Shown here piece by piece: positions 26,692 to 33,846 of a DNA stretch of 64,000 nucleotides. Each line of letters opens with the position of its first letter. Positions within the stretch are counted from its first letter, which is position 1. The position numbers and the translations under genes are program-made. Source of the DNA: Prescottella subtropica (GTDB taxonomy: Bacteria; Actinomycetota; Actinomycetes; Mycobacteriales; Mycobacteriaceae); NCBI RefSeq assembly GCF_005434945.1, contig NZ_SKCH01000004.1:186001-250000 (forward strand), given 5' to 3'. The notes below the pieces were generated by a model. It was not told where the DNA came from. It saw nothing but the letters and a program-made list of their open reading frames with translations, and searched no databases.

Positions 26692-27479
26692 TCACCACCG
26701 CGGGGCGGTGCATCGTCACAGCCGCGGGCCTGCACGTCGACAGGGGGCGCGCCGTCGTCCTGGACGGTGTCGACCTCACGGTGACGCCGGGGGAGTGGGT
26801 GGCGGTCGTCGGACCCAACGGGGCCGGCAAGACCACCCTGCTGCACGCCCTCGCCGGTCTGGTGCCGGCGACCGGGACGGTCACCGTCGACGGCCGCGAT
26901 CCGGCCCGCACACCGCGCCGGATCATGGCCCGGTCGGTGGCGTTGATGGCGCAGCGGCCGATCGTCCCCGACGGGGTGGGCGTGCGGGAACTGATCCTGC
27001 TCGGCCGCACCCCGCACGTGCCGCGGTTCGGCACCGAGACCGCCACCGACCTGGCGATCGTCGACGACCTGCTCGACCGGCTCGACCTGCGGGAGTTGGC
27101 GTCCCGGCCGGCCACCGCCCTGTCCGGTGGCGAGCTGCAGCGGGTGGTGCTGGCCCGGGCCCTCGCCCAGCAGCCGCGGGTCCTGCTGCTCGACGAACCG
27201 ACCAGCGCCCTCGACATCGGCCACCAGCAGCAGGTTCTGGACCTGGTGCGGTCGCTGCAGGCGTCCGACGGATTGACGGTGGTCGCGGCGATGCACGACC
27301 TCACCCTCGCCGGCCAGTACGGACGCCGGATCGTGATGCTCTCAGGCGGCGGTGTCGTCGCGGACGGCACGCCGGCCGAGGTGCTCACCGCGGACCGGAT
27401 CGGCGCCGTGTACGGGGCGCGGGTGGAGGTCCTCGACCGGCCGGGCGGCCCGGTGGTGCTGCCGGTCGCGGGCCTCTGA
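26688..27479 (+). CDS. BtuD-type ABC importer ATPase
   Basis: A 263-residue ATPase: Walker A GPNGAGKTT, Q-loop at MAQRPIV, signature LSGGELQRV, Walker B VLLLDEPTSALD, switch His in AAMHDLTLAG. The order and spacing match FecE/BtuD proteins. It powers the permease encoded just upstream. It shares a base with the downstream MBL gene (TGATG). Confidence 0.94.
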   Translation: MITTAGRCIVTAAGLHVDRGRAVVLDGVDLTVTPGEWVAVVGPNGAGKTTLLHALAGLVPATGTVTVDGRDPARTPRRIMARSVALMAQRPIVPDGVGVRELILLGRTPHVPRFGTETATDLAIVDDLLDRLDLRELASRPATALSGGELQRVVLARALAQQPRVLLLDEPTSALDIGHQQQVLDLVRSLQASDGLTVVAAMHDLTLAGQYGRRIVMLSGGGVVADGTPAEVLTADRIGAVYGARVEVLDRPGGPVVLPVAGL

Positions 27480-28342
27480 TGGAGGTCGTACTGCTCGGCA
27501 CCGGCGCCGCCGACGGCTGGCCCAACCCGTTCTGCGACTGCGACTCGTGCCGGATCATGCTGGCGCGCGGGCAGATCCGCGCCCAGACCGCGGCCCTCGT
27601 CGACGACGTCCTGCTCCTCGACTGCGGCCACGAGGCGCCCCGATCCGCGCTGCGGGCCGGACGATCCCTGTCCGGGGTGCGGCACCTGCTGCTCACCCAC
27701 GCCCACCCCGACCATGTCGGGCCGATGGCGCTGCTGATGCGGTCGTGGGTGACCGGCGCGCCACTGGACGTGATCGGCCCGTCGGAGGCGCTCGATCTGT
27801 GCCGGGACTGGGTCGGTCCCGATGGTCCGGTCCGCTGGATTCCCGTCGCGCCCGGTGACGTCGTCGACCGGGGCGGGTACCGGGTGCGGGTTCTGGGTGC
27901 CGCGCATCGCGTGCAGCGCGACGGGGACTGCGTGCTGTACGAGGTGTCCGACCGGGCCGGACGGAAACTGTTGTGGGCCACGGACACCGGCCCTTTCCTG
28001 TCGAACGCCCTCGAACAGGTGCGCGGCGCCGGATACGACACGGTGTTCCTCGAGGAGACCTTCGGGGATCTGCTCGACCACGCACCCGACCACCTCGACC
28101 TGCACACGTTCGGGCAGGCCCTCGCGGCGCTCCGGGACGTCGGTGCCGTCACCGACCGCACCGACGTGATCGCCGTGCATCTCGGCCACCACAATCCCGT
28201 CGACCTGCCGGACCGGTTGCGGCCGTGCGGCGCCCGCGTCGTCGACGACGGCACCGTGGTGATGTGCGGAGATCAGCCGAACGGGTCGGAGGTGCGCCCC
28301 ACCAGGTCGGCGACCGACTCGAGCACCAGCGTCGGGCGGTAG
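27479..28342 (+). CDS. MBL-fold phosphodiesterase-like hydrolase linked to the importer
   Basis: A 287-residue MBL-fold protein related to PhnP/tRNase Z-like hydrolases. It opens with VVLLGTGAADGWPNPFCDCDSCR (a cysteine-containing loop), then the metal motif THAHPDH, AHRVQRDGDCVLYEV, WATDTGPF and HLGHHNP. Similar proteins occur next to, or fused with, cobinamide kinase in actinobacteria, hinting at a corrinoid role. Its ATG overlaps the ATPase stop (TGATG). Its last 70 bases overlap, antisense, the HAD gene's 3' end; the extra C-terminal tail (SEVRPTRSATDSSTSVGR) lies in that overlap and may be dispensable. Confidence 0.85.
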   Translation: MEVVLLGTGAADGWPNPFCDCDSCRIMLARGQIRAQTAALVDDVLLLDCGHEAPRSALRAGRSLSGVRHLLLTHAHPDHVGPMALLMRSWVTGAPLDVIGPSEALDLCRDWVGPDGPVRWIPVAPGDVVDRGGYRVRVLGAAHRVQRDGDCVLYEVSDRAGRKLLWATDTGPFLSNALEQVRGAGYDTVFLEETFGDLLDHAPDHLDLHTFGQALAALRDVGAVTDRTDVIAVHLGHHNPVDLPDRLRPCGARVVDDGTVVMCGDQPNGSEVRPTRSATDSSTSVGR

Positions 28343-29064
28343 GGGAACGCCTCGACGGTGGCACGGGTGGAGATGCCGGTGAGTACCAGGATCGTCTGCA
28401 GTCCGGCCTCGAGACCGGACACGACGTCGGTGTCCATCCGATCCCCGATCATGAGCGTCGTCTCCGAGTGCGCGCCGATCGCGCGCAGTGCCGACCGCAT
28501 CATCAGCGGATTCGGTTTGCCCACGTAGTACGGCTCCCGGCCGGTGGCGCGGGTGATGAGGGCGGCGATCGCCCCGGTCGCCGGCAGCGATCCCTCCCGC
28601 GACGGTCCGGTGGCGTCCGGGTTGGTGGCGATGAACCGGGCGCCGCGTTCGACGAGCCGGATCGCGGTGGTGATCGCCTCGAACGAGTACGTGCGGGTCT
28701 CCCCGAGCACGACGTAGTCGGGGTCGCTGTCGGTGAGGACGTAGCCGATCTCGTGCAGTGCGGTGGTGAGCCCGGATTCGCCCACCACGTAGGCGCTTCC
28801 GCCCGGACGTTGATTCTTCAGGAACGTCGCCGTCGCCAGCGCCGACGTCCAGATCGACTCCTCGGGGATGTCGAGTCCGCTGCGCAGCAACCGGGCCCGC
28901 AGGTCCCGGGGTGTGCGGATCGAGTTGTTGGTCAGCACGACGAACGGTGTTGCCGCGTCCTGCAATTCGGCCAGGAAGGTGTCGGCGCCGGGAACGATGT
29001 GTTCCTCGCGGACGAGAACCCCGTCCATGTCCATGAGGTAGGTCCAGCTGCCACTCACCGTCAC
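28273..29064 (-). CDS. HAD-IIA (NagD-like) phosphatase
   Basis: A 263-residue HAD-superfamily subclass IIA hydrolase with the nucleophile motif DMDGVLV, motif II LTNN, the cap domain containing YVVLGETRTYSFEAITTAI, and motif III/IV GKPNPLMMRSAL and IGDRMDTDV. NagD-like enzymes dephosphorylate nucleotides or sugar phosphates; a glycerol-3-phosphatase or UMP phosphatase role is possible but unproven. GTG 29064 overlaps the esterase stop (GTGA), so it is translationally coupled to the upstream exported esterase, an odd functional pairing. Confidence 0.9.
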   Translation of the reverse strand: MTVSGSWTYLMDMDGVLVREEHIVPGADTFLAELQDAATPFVVLTNNSIRTPRDLRARLLRSGLDIPEESIWTSALATATFLKNQRPGGSAYVVGESGLTTALHEIGYVLTDSDPDYVVLGETRTYSFEAITTAIRLVERGARFIATNPDATGPSREGSLPATGAIAALITRATGREPYYVGKPNPLMMRSALRAIGAHSETTLMIGDRMDTDVVSGLEAGLQTILVLTGISTRATVEAFPYRPTLVLESVADLVGRTSDPFG

Positions 29065-30035
29065 GCTCCGATCGCCGGGCCGATCACGGCCCACGAATCC
29101 CGCATCTCCGCCTCGAACACACCCCACGTGTGCCCGCCGACGTCGCGGTACACGACGGTCGCGGGAATGCCGAGCGACCGCAGCCGGGTGTCCATCATGC
29201 GGGTGCAGTTGTCGGTGACGGCCTCAACCACTCCGCCGCCGATGGCCTGCGGCAGCGCCCACCTCGGGTCGAGCTGGTCGATCGCGCCGGGCACCCCGGA
29301 CGCCGCGGACAGATACAACGCCTTGCCGCGCAGGCCTTCCGCCTGCACCAGCGGGTCGTGCTGCACCCACAGCGGGCCGCCGCCGGGACCCCACATGTTG
29401 TTCACGTTGCCGCCGCCGCGCAACTCCACCATCGACCGCACCATCGCCTGCCCGCCCGGACTGCTCGTGCCCGCGCAGCCGCTGTACGACCCGACGGCCC
29501 GGTACACGTCGGGCGCCTGGATCGCGAGGTCGAGGACCGGGCCGGCCGCCATCGACACCCCGCCGATCGCGTTGACACCCGTCGTCCCGAACATACGATC
29601 GATCACCGGCGGCAGTTCCCGGGTGAGGAACGTCTGCCACTGGTTGCGGCCCAGCACCGGGTCGTCGGCGACCCAGTCGGTGTACATCGAGAACGCGCCG
29701 CCGACCGGCAGCACCACGTTGACGTGCTTGTCGGCGAAGAACTGGGTGACGTTCGTGTTGTTGAACCACGAGACGCCGTCCTCGCCGCCGGTGATGCCGG
29801 TGAGCAGATAGAACGTGGGTGCCGGTCCGCCGCCGGCCGGATGGATGACGTCGCTCGTGACGACGCGGCCCATCGACGGCGAGAACACCGACACCCGCGT
29901 CACCCGATCGCTCACCACCGTGGTGCCCGTGACGGACCCGACGGGTGACGGCGCCGCCTGCGCGGTGGCCGTACCACCGGGTGTTGCGAGCACGAGTATT
30001 CCGACCATCGCGAGAATCGCACCGAAGCGTCTCAT
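29061..30035 (-). CDS. Exported antigen-85-like esterase (mycolyltransferase family)
   Basis: A 324-residue exported alpha/beta hydrolase of the esterase-D/Ag85 family. Signal peptide about 1-27 (GAILAMVGILVLATPGGTATAQA). TFYLLTGITGGEDGVSWFNNTNV resembles the Ag85 region before the oxyanion loop; the nucleophile is in IGGVSMAAGP; the catalytic His is in DVGGHTWGVFEAEM. Ag85 proteins transfer mycolates onto trehalose or arabinogalactan. It is smaller and more divergent than the main FbpA-C enzymes, so it may act on another ester. Its stop overlaps the HAD gene start. Confidence 0.85.
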   Translation of the reverse strand: MRRFGAILAMVGILVLATPGGTATAQAAPSPVGSVTGTTVVSDRVTRVSVFSPSMGRVVTSDVIHPAGGGPAPTFYLLTGITGGEDGVSWFNNTNVTQFFADKHVNVVLPVGGAFSMYTDWVADDPVLGRNQWQTFLTRELPPVIDRMFGTTGVNAIGGVSMAAGPVLDLAIQAPDVYRAVGSYSGCAGTSSPGGQAMVRSMVELRGGGNVNNMWGPGGGPLWVQHDPLVQAEGLRGKALYLSAASGVPGAIDQLDPRWALPQAIGGGVVEAVTDNCTRMMDTRLRSLGIPATVVYRDVGGHTWGVFEAEMRDSWAVIGPAIGA

Positions 30036-30186
30036 CGCGCACCTCCCGCCGAATCGGCGTGAATTGCATTAGGGCTGAATGATGTTCGCCTCAGCATAGA
30101 GGTCGAGCGGGAGCGTGCGGTGGCGATCGCGGACACGACCGGGATCGAATATCGACATTCGTGCCCGCAGAGTCTTGGATGTCGGT

Positions 30187-30861
30187 ATGGACGGCAACCG
30201 AACTCCCGACCCGGTGCGGGTGATCGCCGGATTCGTCGCGCTCGTCGGTGACAGCGCCCGGTCCGCCGCGAGCACCGCACTCGATGCCGCGTCCCGACTG
30301 CCGGTGGTCGGGGACGGGATCGCCGCGCTCGAGACCCGCGGTGACACCGCGGTCCGAGCCGCGGCAACGACCGTCGACGCCGTCCTGCGGGTCGTGTTGC
30401 GCAAGGTGGTGGCCGTCGCACTCACCGAGGTGGACCTCACGGCCGTCGTCCGCGACCACGTCGATCTGGACGCGATCGTCGAGGGTGTCGACCTGACACG
30501 GATCGTGGACCGGATCGACATCGACGGGATCGTCGCCACCGTCGACATCGACCGCATCGTCGACCGGGTGGACGTCGACGACATCGCTGCGAAGGTCGAC
30601 ATCGCCCCGATCCTGGACCGCGTGGACGTGGATGCGATCGCCGACGGTGTCGATCTGCAGCGGATCATCGCGCGTATCGACCTGGTCGGATTGTCGAATC
30701 AGGTGATCGACGGTGTCGATCTGCAGCGGATCATCCGCGAATCCACCAGCACCATGTCCACCGAGGCGGTGCGGGGCGCGCGGGCGCAGGGTATGGCCGC
30801 CGACGACGCCGTCTCCGGGTTCGTCGGACGCCTGTTCGGCCGCGACGGCGGCGCCGAGTGA
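30187..30861 (+). CDS. Nonapeptide-repeat protein of unknown function
   Basis: A 224-residue protein without a signal peptide or membrane segment. Residues about 80-185 consist of eleven consecutive units of nine residues with consensus [VI]D[LVI]xx[IV][VAI]xx (for example VDLTRIVDR, VDIDRIVDR, VDVDDIAAK, VDVDAIADG, VDLQRIIAR); one unit has a four-residue insertion. The N-terminal part is helical and Ala rich. The C-terminal STSTMSTEAVRGARAQGM is typical of actinobacterial proteins encoded with or fused to RDD domains. It overlaps the RDD gene by four bases. Likely forms a repetitive scaffold at the membrane; function unknown. Confidence 0.8.
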   Translation: MDGNRTPDPVRVIAGFVALVGDSARSAASTALDAASRLPVVGDGIAALETRGDTAVRAAATTVDAVLRVVLRKVVAVALTEVDLTAVVRDHVDLDAIVEGVDLTRIVDRIDIDGIVATVDIDRIVDRVDVDDIAAKVDIAPILDRVDVDAIADGVDLQRIIARIDLVGLSNQVIDGVDLQRIIRESTSTMSTEAVRGARAQGMAADDAVSGFVGRLFGRDGGAE

Positions 30862-31334
30862 GCACTCCCGCGAGGTCCGACCCCGAACACCGGCCGGCCG
30901 GCATCGTCACCCGAGGGATCGCGGCCCTGATCGACATCGGGGTGGTGTTGTTTCTGATGGGGGTGATCTACGTGGGGCTCACGTTCACCCGATTGTTGTT
31001 CTCGCCGCAGGAGTTCCGATTCCCGCAGGCCCAGTTCCTGCTGTCGGCCACCACGTTCGTCGTCCTGTCCGTCGCCTACCTGACGGTGTGCTGGACGACG
31101 AACGGTCGCACGATCGGGGCCGTCGCGATGGGACTGCGGCTGGTCGGTCGGAGCGGGCGGCTGGTGCGATGGCCGCGGTGCGCGGCCCGCGCCGTGCTGT
31201 GCGTGCTGTGCGGTTTCGGGCTGGCCTGGGTGGCCGTCGACCCGCGTCGGCGGTCCCTGCAGGACATCGCACTGCGGACGTCCGTCGTCTACGACTGGAA
31301 ACCGGACCCGCATCTGGCGACCGACCACGAGTGA
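30858..31334 (+). CDS. RDD-family membrane protein
   Basis: A 158-residue membrane protein with three hydrophobic segments. The RDD-type N-terminus GIVTRGIAALIDIGVVLFLMGVIYVG (Arg-Asp in helix 1, here RGIAALID) and the later GRTIGAVAMGLRLVGRSG loop identify the family, whose members are linked to ion or compatible-solute transport in a few cases. GTG 30858 overlaps the upstream stop (GTGA), so it is coupled to the nonapeptide-repeat protein, which suggests physical partnership. Confidence 0.85.
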   Translation: MSTPARSDPEHRPAGIVTRGIAALIDIGVVLFLMGVIYVGLTFTRLLFSPQEFRFPQAQFLLSATTFVVLSVAYLTVCWTTNGRTIGAVAMGLRLVGRSGRLVRWPRCAARAVLCVLCGFGLAWVAVDPRRRSLQDIALRTSVVYDWKPDPHLATDHE

Positions 31335-31408
31335 GACGCGACCCACATCCGGGTCCCGGCGGCGGGCATACTCGAACCAATCGAATCGGGTAGACGATCG
31401 GAGAACCG

Positions 31409-32422
31409 GTGGCACAGGCACTGAAGTTGGGGTTGAAGGCGTCCGCGGAGCAGTTCGGTCCGCGTGATCTGGTCGAGCTGGGGGTGATGGCCGAGGAACA
31501 CGGCCTCGACAGCGTCACCGTCAGTGACCATTTCCAGCCGTGGCGGCACAACGGAGGGCACGCCCCGTTCTCGATCGCGTGGATGACGGCGGTCGGGGAA
31601 CGCACCCGGCGGCTGCAACTCGGCACGTCGGTGATGACGCCGACGTTCCGCTACAACCCGGCGGTCGTGGCGCAGGCGTTCGCGACGATGGGCTGCCTGT
31701 ACCCGGGACGCGTCATGCTCGGTGTCGGCACCGGCGAGGCGCTCAACGAGATCGCGACCGGCTTCCAGGGCGAGTGGCCCGAGTTCAAGGAGCGGTTCGC
31801 GCGGCTGCGGGAGTCGGTGCAGCTGATGCGCGAGCTGTGGACCGGGGACCGCGTCGACTTCGAGGGCCAGTACTACCGCACCAAGGGCGCCTCCATCTAC
31901 GACGTCCCCTCCGGCGGCATCCCCGTCTACATCGCGGCCGGCGGCCCCGTCGTCGCCCGCTACGCGGGCCGCGCCGGTGACGGCTTCATCTGCACGTCCG
32001 GCAAGGGCATGGACCTGTACACCGAGAAGCTGATGCCCGCCGTGCGCGAAGGCGCCGACAAGACGGGACGCGACGTCGCCGCCATCGACCGGATGATCGA
32101 GATCAAGATCTCGTACGACACCGACCCGGCCGCGGCACTGGAGAACACCCGGTTCTGGGCGCCGCTGTCGCTCACGGCCGAGCAGAAGCACAGCATCGAC
32201 GACCCCATCGAGATGGAGGCCGCCGCCGACGCCCTCCCGATCGAGCAGGTCGCCAAGCGGTGGATCGTCGCATCCGACCCCGACGCCGCCGTCGAACAGA
32301 TCAAGCCCTACCTCGACGCCGGCCTCAACCACCTGGTGTTCCACGCCCCCGGCCACGACCAGAAGCGGTTCCTCGACCTGTTCGAACGCGACCTCGCACC
32401 GCGCCTGCGCGCACTGGGGTGA
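31409..32422 (+). CDS. fgd: F420-dependent glucose-6-phosphate dehydrogenase
   Basis: Oxidises glucose-6-phosphate to the lactone while reducing coenzyme F420, feeding F420H2 to nitroreductase-like enzymes. The 337-residue protein nearly duplicates the M. tuberculosis Fgd1 sequence in motifs: [16 protein letters not shown] with catalytic His41, [29 protein letters not shown] with Glu110, and [21 protein letters not shown] (phosphate site). GTG start after a weak GGAGAAC. Another F420-type protein (Ddn-like) is encoded 750 bases away. Confidence 0.97.
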   Translation: MAQALKLGLKASAEQFGPRDLVELGVMAEEHGLDSVTVSDHFQPWRHNGGHAPFSIAWMTAVGERTRRLQLGTSVMTPTFRYNPAVVAQAFATMGCLYPGRVMLGVGTGEALNEIATGFQGEWPEFKERFARLRESVQLMRELWTGDRVDFEGQYYRTKGASIYDVPSGGIPVYIAAGGPVVARYAGRAGDGFICTSGKGMDLYTEKLMPAVREGADKTGRDVAAIDRMIEIKISYDTDPAAALENTRFWAPLSLTAEQKHSIDDPIEMEAAADALPIEQVAKRWIVASDPDAAVEQIKPYLDAGLNHLVFHAPGHDQKRFLDLFERDLAPRLRALG

Positions 32423-32451
32423 CAGGAGACGAGCCGTCGAGGACCACCCTC

Positions 32452-32457
32452 TAGGCT
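32452..32457 (+). promoter_or_regulatory. -10 element TAGGCT for the SUFU-domain gene
   Basis: TAGGCT, a common mycobacterial/rhodococcal -10, ends 8 bases before ATG 32466, consistent with a leaderless mRNA. Confidence 0.55.
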
Positions 32458-32465
32458 CGTTTCCC

Positions 32466-33068
32466 ATGGAAGCCAGCGAAGAAGCCCGGGACGCAGCACG
32501 CCGCATCGCCGAGGTGTTCGGAGGAACACCCCAGGTGCTGCGGTTCCGGGCGCCGGTCGCCCCCGACGCGGACGGGGAGGATCCGGACGAGGTGGCGGTC
32601 GCGGTCGGCGACGGCTGCCCCGGCCCGGGGTACGCGTCGTACGCGACGCTGGACACGGCACGGTTCCCGACCAACGTCACCACCGACGACGGCCGGCCGA
32701 TCCGCACCGAACTGATCACCGTCGGCCGCGCCGACTACCGGACCATGTCCGACATCCTCGCCCGGTGCGCGTTCCACGTCGCAGCCGGATCGCTGCACGT
32801 CACCCCGAACACCGTCGTCCCCAACGCTGTCCACGACGCCGACCCCGGCCGGTCCACCCGGCACGTGCTGCTCGTCGTCCCGTTCATCTGGGCCGACCTC
32901 GAGATCCTCGTCGAACACGACGACGCCGTGGACACGTGGCTGCAGGCCGTCCCCATCACCGACACCGAACTGCAGTTCGCATCCCGCTACGGCACCGACG
33001 AACTGTTCACCCGACTCGAGACGGCCGGCGCGGACGTGTCGAACATCGACCGGCCGTCGGTCGTCTGA
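32466..33068 (+). CDS. Suppressor-of-fused (SUFU) domain protein
   Basis: A 200-residue cytosolic protein of the SUFU fold: early ELITVGRADYRTMSDILARCAFHVA, then the typical LLVVPFIWADLEILVEHDDAVDTWLQAVPITDTELQFASRYG, where the W-x-AVPI-E core is the domain's best-known element. Bacterial SUFU proteins are often immunity-like or of unknown role; no toxin gene is adjacent. Leaderless promoter. A large hairpin follows 31 bases after the stop. Confidence 0.8.
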   Translation: MEASEEARDAARRIAEVFGGTPQVLRFRAPVAPDADGEDPDEVAVAVGDGCPGPGYASYATLDTARFPTNVTTDDGRPIRTELITVGRADYRTMSDILARCAFHVAAGSLHVTPNTVVPNAVHDADPGRSTRHVLLVVPFIWADLEILVEHDDAVDTWLQAVPITDTELQFASRYGTDELFTRLETAGADVSNIDRPSVV

Positions 33069-33099
33069 TCTCGGCACCGCCGAGGTCGTCTGACCCCAC

Positions 33100-33160
33100 T
33101 GTGTGGCCGAATGTCACATGCGTTCAGTCCAACTGAACCGATGTGACATTCGGCCACACA
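33100..33160. repeat. 61-bp two-storey palindrome between convergent genes
   Basis: Outer arms TGTGTGGCCGAATGTCACAT (33100-33119) and its exact complement (33141-33160); inside, a second perfect 6-bp stem GTTCAG/CTGAAC around loop TCCAA, joined through a 2x2 internal loop. It ends 10 bases before the Ddn-like gene stop. It can terminate both convergent genes or act as a REP-like element. Confidence 0.85.
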
Positions 33161-33170
33161 GGCAAGTGGA

Positions 33171-33680
33171 TCAGCGGCGGGTGAGCACGAACATTCGGAT
33201 GTCGCGGTCGGTGCGGCCCTGGTACACGCCGTAGGCGCCGGCGAGGTCGACGAACCGGGTGTACAGCCGGTCTTTCTCGTCGTCGGTGACGAGGGTGGCG
33301 AGGACGGGAATGTCGTCGCCGGCCATCGTCACGCTCGCTTCCGGTTGCGCGATCAGGTTCGCGGTCCACGCCGGGTGGTGGGCCTGCCCGAAGTTGCTGC
33401 CGACGACGACCAGTCGGTGGCCGTCGCGAATGTAGAGCAGCGGGCTGGTGCGACGCTGCCCGGACTTGCGGCCGATCGTGTTGAGCAGCACGGTGGGTGC
33501 CCCGATCGGGCCGAGCACGGTGAACCGGCCCTTGCTGCGTTCGAGTAGCCGCCGGTCCACGCCGGCGAGATTGCGGATCGTCCACGATCCGAGCCGGGTC
33601 GCTGCGAACGCGATGCCGGGGCGGCGCAGGGGACTGTTCTCCGACCCCCACCGGACGTCCGGAAATTCCGAATCATTCAT
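33171..33680 (-). CDS. Ddn-like deazaflavin (F420)-dependent nitroreductase family protein
   Basis: A 169-residue split-barrel protein of the Ddn/DUF385 family. Visible core: [64 protein letters not shown], which is the F420-binding pattern (TxGRKSGxxR, GSNxGxxxHPxWxxNL). Such enzymes use F420H2 to reduce quinones or enones. With fgd on the same segment, a supply of F420H2 is at hand. Function beyond family level is inferred. Confidence 0.9.
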   Translation of the reverse strand: MNDSEFPDVRWGSENSPLRRPGIAFAATRLGSWTIRNLAGVDRRLLERSKGRFTVLGPIGAPTVLLNTIGRKSGQRRTSPLLYIRDGHRLVVVGSNFGQAHHPAWTANLIAQPEASVTMAGDDIPVLATLVTDDEKDRLYTRFVDLAGAYGVYQGRTDRDIRMFVLTRR

Positions 33681-33846
33681 GGGTGCCGATTATGCGCGAC
33701 GGGCGGTAACGTGGTGGCCGTCACGGTCGAACTCGTGTCGTCGCACGAGATTCGACGCCACCGACCCGATTCCGGCGAATCGGGGACGGTCGGCCGATGG
33801 TGACGGGACTTTGTCCCCTCGCCGCGGAACCCTCGGACGTCCGACC

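Noticed and set aside
30400-30760. CRISPR-like periodic GTCGAC-type repeats
   Set aside because: The 27-bp period comes from the nine-residue protein repeat; there are no spacers or identical repeats.
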